From assembly GCA_002421985.1 (NCBI GenBank), contig DISF01000053.1, positions 90,686 to 154,685 of the forward strand: a stretch of DNA of 64,000 bases, written 5' to 3'. Numbering within the stretch: position 1 is the first letter of the stretch; each line of letters starts with the position of its first letter. The translations under genes and the position numbers were made by a program. Below, one piece after another: positions 61,234 through 64,000 of this stretch. Source of the DNA: Roseovarius sp. UBA6217. Its GTDB lineage: Bacteria; Pseudomonadota; Alphaproteobacteria; Rhodobacterales; Rhodobacteraceae. The notes beneath the pieces were generated by a model. That model did no database searches. It saw nothing but the letters and a program-made list of their open reading frames with translations, and was not told the origin of the DNA.

Positions 61234-63288
61234 ATGACACTTCGCAAACCACTGTGCCTTGGCACACACGCCCTGTTGCTCTGCACGATCTCCGAACTCG
61301 CCCTGGCGCAAGAGTTGGGCCAGACCGCCATCGCGCTCGATCCGATTATCGTAGAGGGCGCCATCATCGCCGACGGGCCGATGTCCATCGCGCTGGACCC
61401 GCGTCTGGCGATTATCGCTCCGGCCAGTGACGGTGCCGAGATGTTGCGCCAGGTGCCCGGCGTGACGTCGGGCCGCATGGGCGGGCACGGGCTGGAGCTG
61501 GTCATTCGCGGCCAGCAGCAGAACCAGATCAACGTGATCGACGCGGGCTCCTTCAGCTATGGTGCCTGCCCCAACCGGATGGACCCCCCGACCGCGAGGG
61601 CGTCCTTCAACCGTGCCGATGAGATCATCGTGCAAAAGGGCTATGCCACCGTGACCAACGGGCCGGGCGGCTCGGGCGGGGCGGTGATCCTCAAGCGCAA
61701 TCCACCGGAGATGGACCAAGAGGTGGCGTTCAGCGGCGCGATCAGCGCGGGCATTTCCAGCAATTGGGGCGGTCGGGATCTGGCCGGGCGGTTCACCTAT
61801 GATCTGGGCAATGGCCTCTATCTTCAGGGCGCCGGCGAAGTGAACTCGGCCGATAACTATAAAGACGGCTCGGGCCGCGAGGTGCGCAGCGCCTACGATC
61901 AACGCAGCGCCGGCGTGACGCTGGGCTATGTCGGCACCGGGATCGATCTGGCCTTTGACCTGGAATATGATCTGGCCGAGGATGTCCTCTTTCCCGGCGC
62001 GGGCATGGACAGCCCCTTTGACGAAACCTATACCTACCGCCTGCGCGGCGGGGTCGACGTGGCCATGGGCGCGCTGCACCGGATCGAAGGCACGCTTTAC
62101 TACAGCACCGTCGATCATGTGATGGACAATTATTCCTTGCGTCCCGTCGGGGCGATGGCGATGCGCGTGCCAGCCACCTCGGACACGGGTGGCGGCAAGC
62201 TGGAAGGGCATTTCACCTTCGGCGCGACCGAGGCGAAGATCGGTGTCGATTACCAGTCGAACAACCGCAATGCGACGGCGTTCATGGGGGCGCCGGGCAT
62301 GATCCCGCTGCTTGAGGTGGAAAACCCTGCGCGCGCCGCCTTCCTGATGTGGCCCGATGTGACGATCGCGCAGACCGGGATCTATGCCGAGACCGAAACG
62401 GCGCTGTCCACGGCGACCTCGCTGATCGCGGGGCTGCGGTATGATTACGTGAAGGCCGACGCGGGCAAGGCGGCAGTTACGCCCGCCCTCGGCGCAGCGC
62501 CCAACACCTACTACACGGCGCAATACGGCACAGATTTCAACGCCTCGCGGGACGAGCATAATGTCGGTGGCCTGCTGCGGCTCGAACACGACCTGACCGA
62601 GGACACGATGGTCTTTGCCGCGCTCTCGCGCTCGGTCAGGACCGCGGACGCGACCGAGCGCGCAATGGCGCGCCCCAACTGGGTCGGCAATCCCGATATC
62701 GATCCGGAAAAGCACCACCAGCTGGACCTGGGCGTGCAGATCGACAAAGGCGCGTGGTATCTCAATGTCAATGCCTATGCCGACTGGGTGCAGGATTTCA
62801 TCCTGCGCGACCAGTTCAGCGTTGCGGGCGTGACCACCTACCGCAATGTCGATGCGCAGCTGGCCGGGCTCGAGATCGCCGCCGGATGGGCGCAGGGCAA
62901 CTGGGAAATCTGGGGCGATGCCACCTACACTTACGGCGAGAATACCTCGGACAATATGGCGCTGGCGCAGATCCCGCCGCTGCAAGGGCAGGTCTCTGTC
63001 GCCTATGGGAAGGATGGCTGGCGCGGCGGTGCCCGTGTGAACTGGGCGACCGAGCAGGACCGGATCGACCCGTTCCGAGATCCGGGAACCACGTCGGGCT
63101 ACGCGACGCTGGACCTCTTCGGAAGCTACGCGCTGTCGGGCAAGGCGACGCTGCTGGCCGGTATCAACAACGTGACCGATGAGACCTATGCCAATCACCT
63201 CAGCCGCTCGAACCTCTTTGATGCGACGGTCACGCAGGTGAACGAGCCGGGAAGGACGATATACGTCAAACTCGAAGCGGCCTTCTGA
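61234..63288 (+). CDS. TonB-dependent copper receptor (OprC/NosA-like)
   Basis: 684 residues: signal peptide (about 1-25), a plug domain with MLRQVPGVTSGRMGGHGLEL and VIRGQQQNQINVIDAG, and a beta-barrel ending in an aromatic residue (EAAF). The copper-receptor fingerprint CPNRMDPPTAR (111-121) with nearby Met and His distinguishes it from siderophore receptors. The TonB box region is weak. It imports copper across the outer membrane, driven by TonB-ExbBD; an exbB gene follows. No SD is obvious before the ATG at 61234. Confidence 0.88.
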   Translation: MTLRKPLCLGTHALLLCTISELALAQELGQTAIALDPIIVEGAIIADGPMSIALDPRLAIIAPASDGAEMLRQVPGVTSGRMGGHGLELVIRGQQQNQINVIDAGSFSYGACPNRMDPPTARASFNRADEIIVQKGYATVTNGPGGSGGAVILKRNPPEMDQEVAFSGAISAGISSNWGGRDLAGRFTYDLGNGLYLQGAGEVNSADNYKDGSGREVRSAYDQRSAGVTLGYVGTGIDLAFDLEYDLAEDVLFPGAGMDSPFDETYTYRLRGGVDVAMGALHRIEGTLYYSTVDHVMDNYSLRPVGAMAMRVPATSDTGGGKLEGHFTFGATEAKIGVDYQSNNRNATAFMGAPGMIPLLEVENPARAAFLMWPDVTIAQTGIYAETETALSTATSLIAGLRYDYVKADAGKAAVTPALGAAPNTYYTAQYGTDFNASRDEHNVGGLLRLEHDLTEDTMVFAALSRSVRTADATERAMARPNWVGNPDIDPEKHHQLDLGVQIDKGAWYLNVNAYADWVQDFILRDQFSVAGVTTYRNVDAQLAGLEIAAGWAQGNWEIWGDATYTYGENTSDNMALAQIPPLQGQVSVAYGKDGWRGGARVNWATEQDRIDPFRDPGTTSGYATLDLFGSYALSGKATLLAGINNVTDETYANHLSRSNLFDATVTQVNEPGRTIYVKLEAAF

Positions 63289-63313
63289 TCGCGTCGGGTG
63301 CCGGGCGCTTCGC

Positions 63314-63975
63314 ATGGCCTTTGCCTGCGCGGCGCTGGCGCAGAAAACCGAGACCGGGGGCACGTCCCCCGGCTCATCCCCGCCCCCCCGTCACTGCGGA
63401 TCGAGGCACCGACAGCCCCAAGCGCGGCTGCCGAGGATCACTCTGGTCATTCGGGTATGGCGCGAGTCCCTGCGGATGTTCAGGTGATGCAAAAGGCGGC
63501 AGAGCCAGCCAACCCTGCGCAGATGACTGCGTCTGGCAGCGCCTCGGACGCACTGACATTCCTCCAGCGTGGCGGGCCCGCGATCTGGTCGATTTCGGCG
63601 CTCTCTGTCGTGGCCCTTGCCCTCATTCTCTGGAAGACTTGGCACCTCGTCATGATGGGCGCGTGGAGCGGCGAGCACCGCGTGCAAAGGGCCGTCGCGC
63701 TTTGGACCGGGGGCCGCGAGGCGGAGGCGCTGGCCGGCCTTGAGGGCCGCCGCACCTGCCGCGCCGAGCTGGTCCGCACGGCGATGGCTGCGCGCCATGA
63801 CAGCACGCTCGACGATGCGGGCGGGCGCGCCGAAACCGAGCGCGTGGCGCGCGGCCTCATCGCACGTGCCCACCATGGCCTGCGCCCACTGGAGCTGATC
63901 GCGGCGATCGCGCCGCTTATGGGACTTCTCGGCACCGTCCTTGGCATGATCGCCGCCTTTCAGAGCCTGATTTGA
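63314..63975 (+). pseudogene. exbB: exbB-like gene with frameshift and premature end
   Basis: The C-terminal part is ExbB/TolQ: a first membrane helix (AIWSISALSVVALALILWKT) and the diagnostic LELIAAIAPLMGLLGTVLGM before a stop at 63973. Normal ExbB continues for some 60-100 residues with a third membrane helix, which is missing. At the N-terminus a signal-like MAFACAALAQ lies in a different frame. One more C in the C7 run at 63383-63389 would join it to the downstream frame. An internal ATG at 63457 could bypass that shift but not the lost C-terminus. It would have energised the copper receptor. Confidence 0.65.
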
Positions 63976-64000
63976 AACTAGGGCCTGTGGACATTCATCT

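Noticed and set aside
61210..63363. A 717-codon open frame antisense to the copper receptor
   Set aside because: Shadow of the + strand TonB receptor, whose signal peptide, plug and copper motif are all intact.
1..64000. tRNA, rRNA, CRISPR array, integrase or complete insertion sequence
   Set aside because: Looked for on both strands; no cloverleaf, repeat-spacer array, transposase or integrase motif was found.

Overview
The window is high-GC, tightly packed bacterial DNA. It most likely comes from an alphaproteobacterium of the Rhodobacteraceae (roseobacter type). This rests on the wealth of TRAP transporters, the protein style of the housekeeping genes (lolA, cmk, DUF952-pyrD, kdsD, tupBCA) and the many 4-bp overlapping start/stop junctions. 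No tRNA, rRNA, CRISPR array or complete insertion sequence was seen.

Positions 1 to about 53,570 form an acyl-CoA catabolic island. It contains eight acyl-CoA dehydrogenases in four adjacent pairs, four family III CoA transferases, three crotonase-fold proteins, four MaoC/hotdog hydratase-like proteins and one PaaI-like thioesterase. It also has two short-chain dehydrogenases, two CoA-ligase-like proteins, one genuine SCP2-type thiolase and three pairs of a thiolase-fold protein with a DUF35 partner. In all three of these thiolase-fold proteins the catalytic Cys is replaced by Gly and HDCF by Y-D-(S/A)-F, as expected for Ltp2-type retro-aldolases rather than thiolases. IpdA/IpdB-like CoA-transferase-fold subunits and an IpdC-like flavoprotein are present. 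These families are known from opening of the last two steroid rings. No oxygenase is visible. The inferred job is oxygen-independent side-chain shortening and hydrolytic ring opening of an alicyclic, branched acid (steroid-, terpenoid- or naphthenic-like), supplied by four TRAP transporters. The substrate cannot be named from sequence alone.

Operons: (a) + end of an aldolase/DUF35 pair, 1-1433; (b) - TAXI transporter and ipdAB-like, 1524-6271, with a membrane protein upstream; (c) + lolA, a housekeeping gene inside the island; (d) + mmgE/prpD-like and ACAD pair, 9211-12844; (e) - IclR regulator and hotdog protein, 12877-14286; (f) + ACAD pair, TAXI transporter, thioesterase, SDR, DUF35, aldolase, 14610-22949; (g) - crotonase, CoA transferase, two ACADs, crotonase, DctQMP, 31192-23020; (h) + ipdC-like; (i) - transglutaminase-like, MaoC, ACAD pair, crotonase, PaaK-like, 37945-32457; (j) - DUF35, aldolase, hydratase, CoA transferase, 41573-38013; (k) + two CoA transferases, 41670-44000; (l) - IclR, thiolase, ligase, PCC-domain protein, 48671-44199; (m) + DctPQM and SDR, 48818-52522; (n) - a hydratase.

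Two regulatory signatures stand out. The palindrome CACATATGTG lies in three intergenic regions (6394, 8158, 14498). The operator-like TCTAACA-NN-TGTTAGA lies in two promoters (37965 and 41619) and overlaps recognisable -10/-35 elements. No TetR-type regulator is encoded in the window.

From about 53,900 on the content changes to core and metal genes: tungstate ABC transporter tupBCA, cmk, DUF952, pyrD and kdsD. Next comes a decayed stretch holding an internally deleted acyl-CoA dehydrogenase pseudogene and a truncated DUF4041 protein. A copper-uptake locus follows (DUF2946 protein, OprC-like TonB receptor, damaged exbB) and runs to the right edge.
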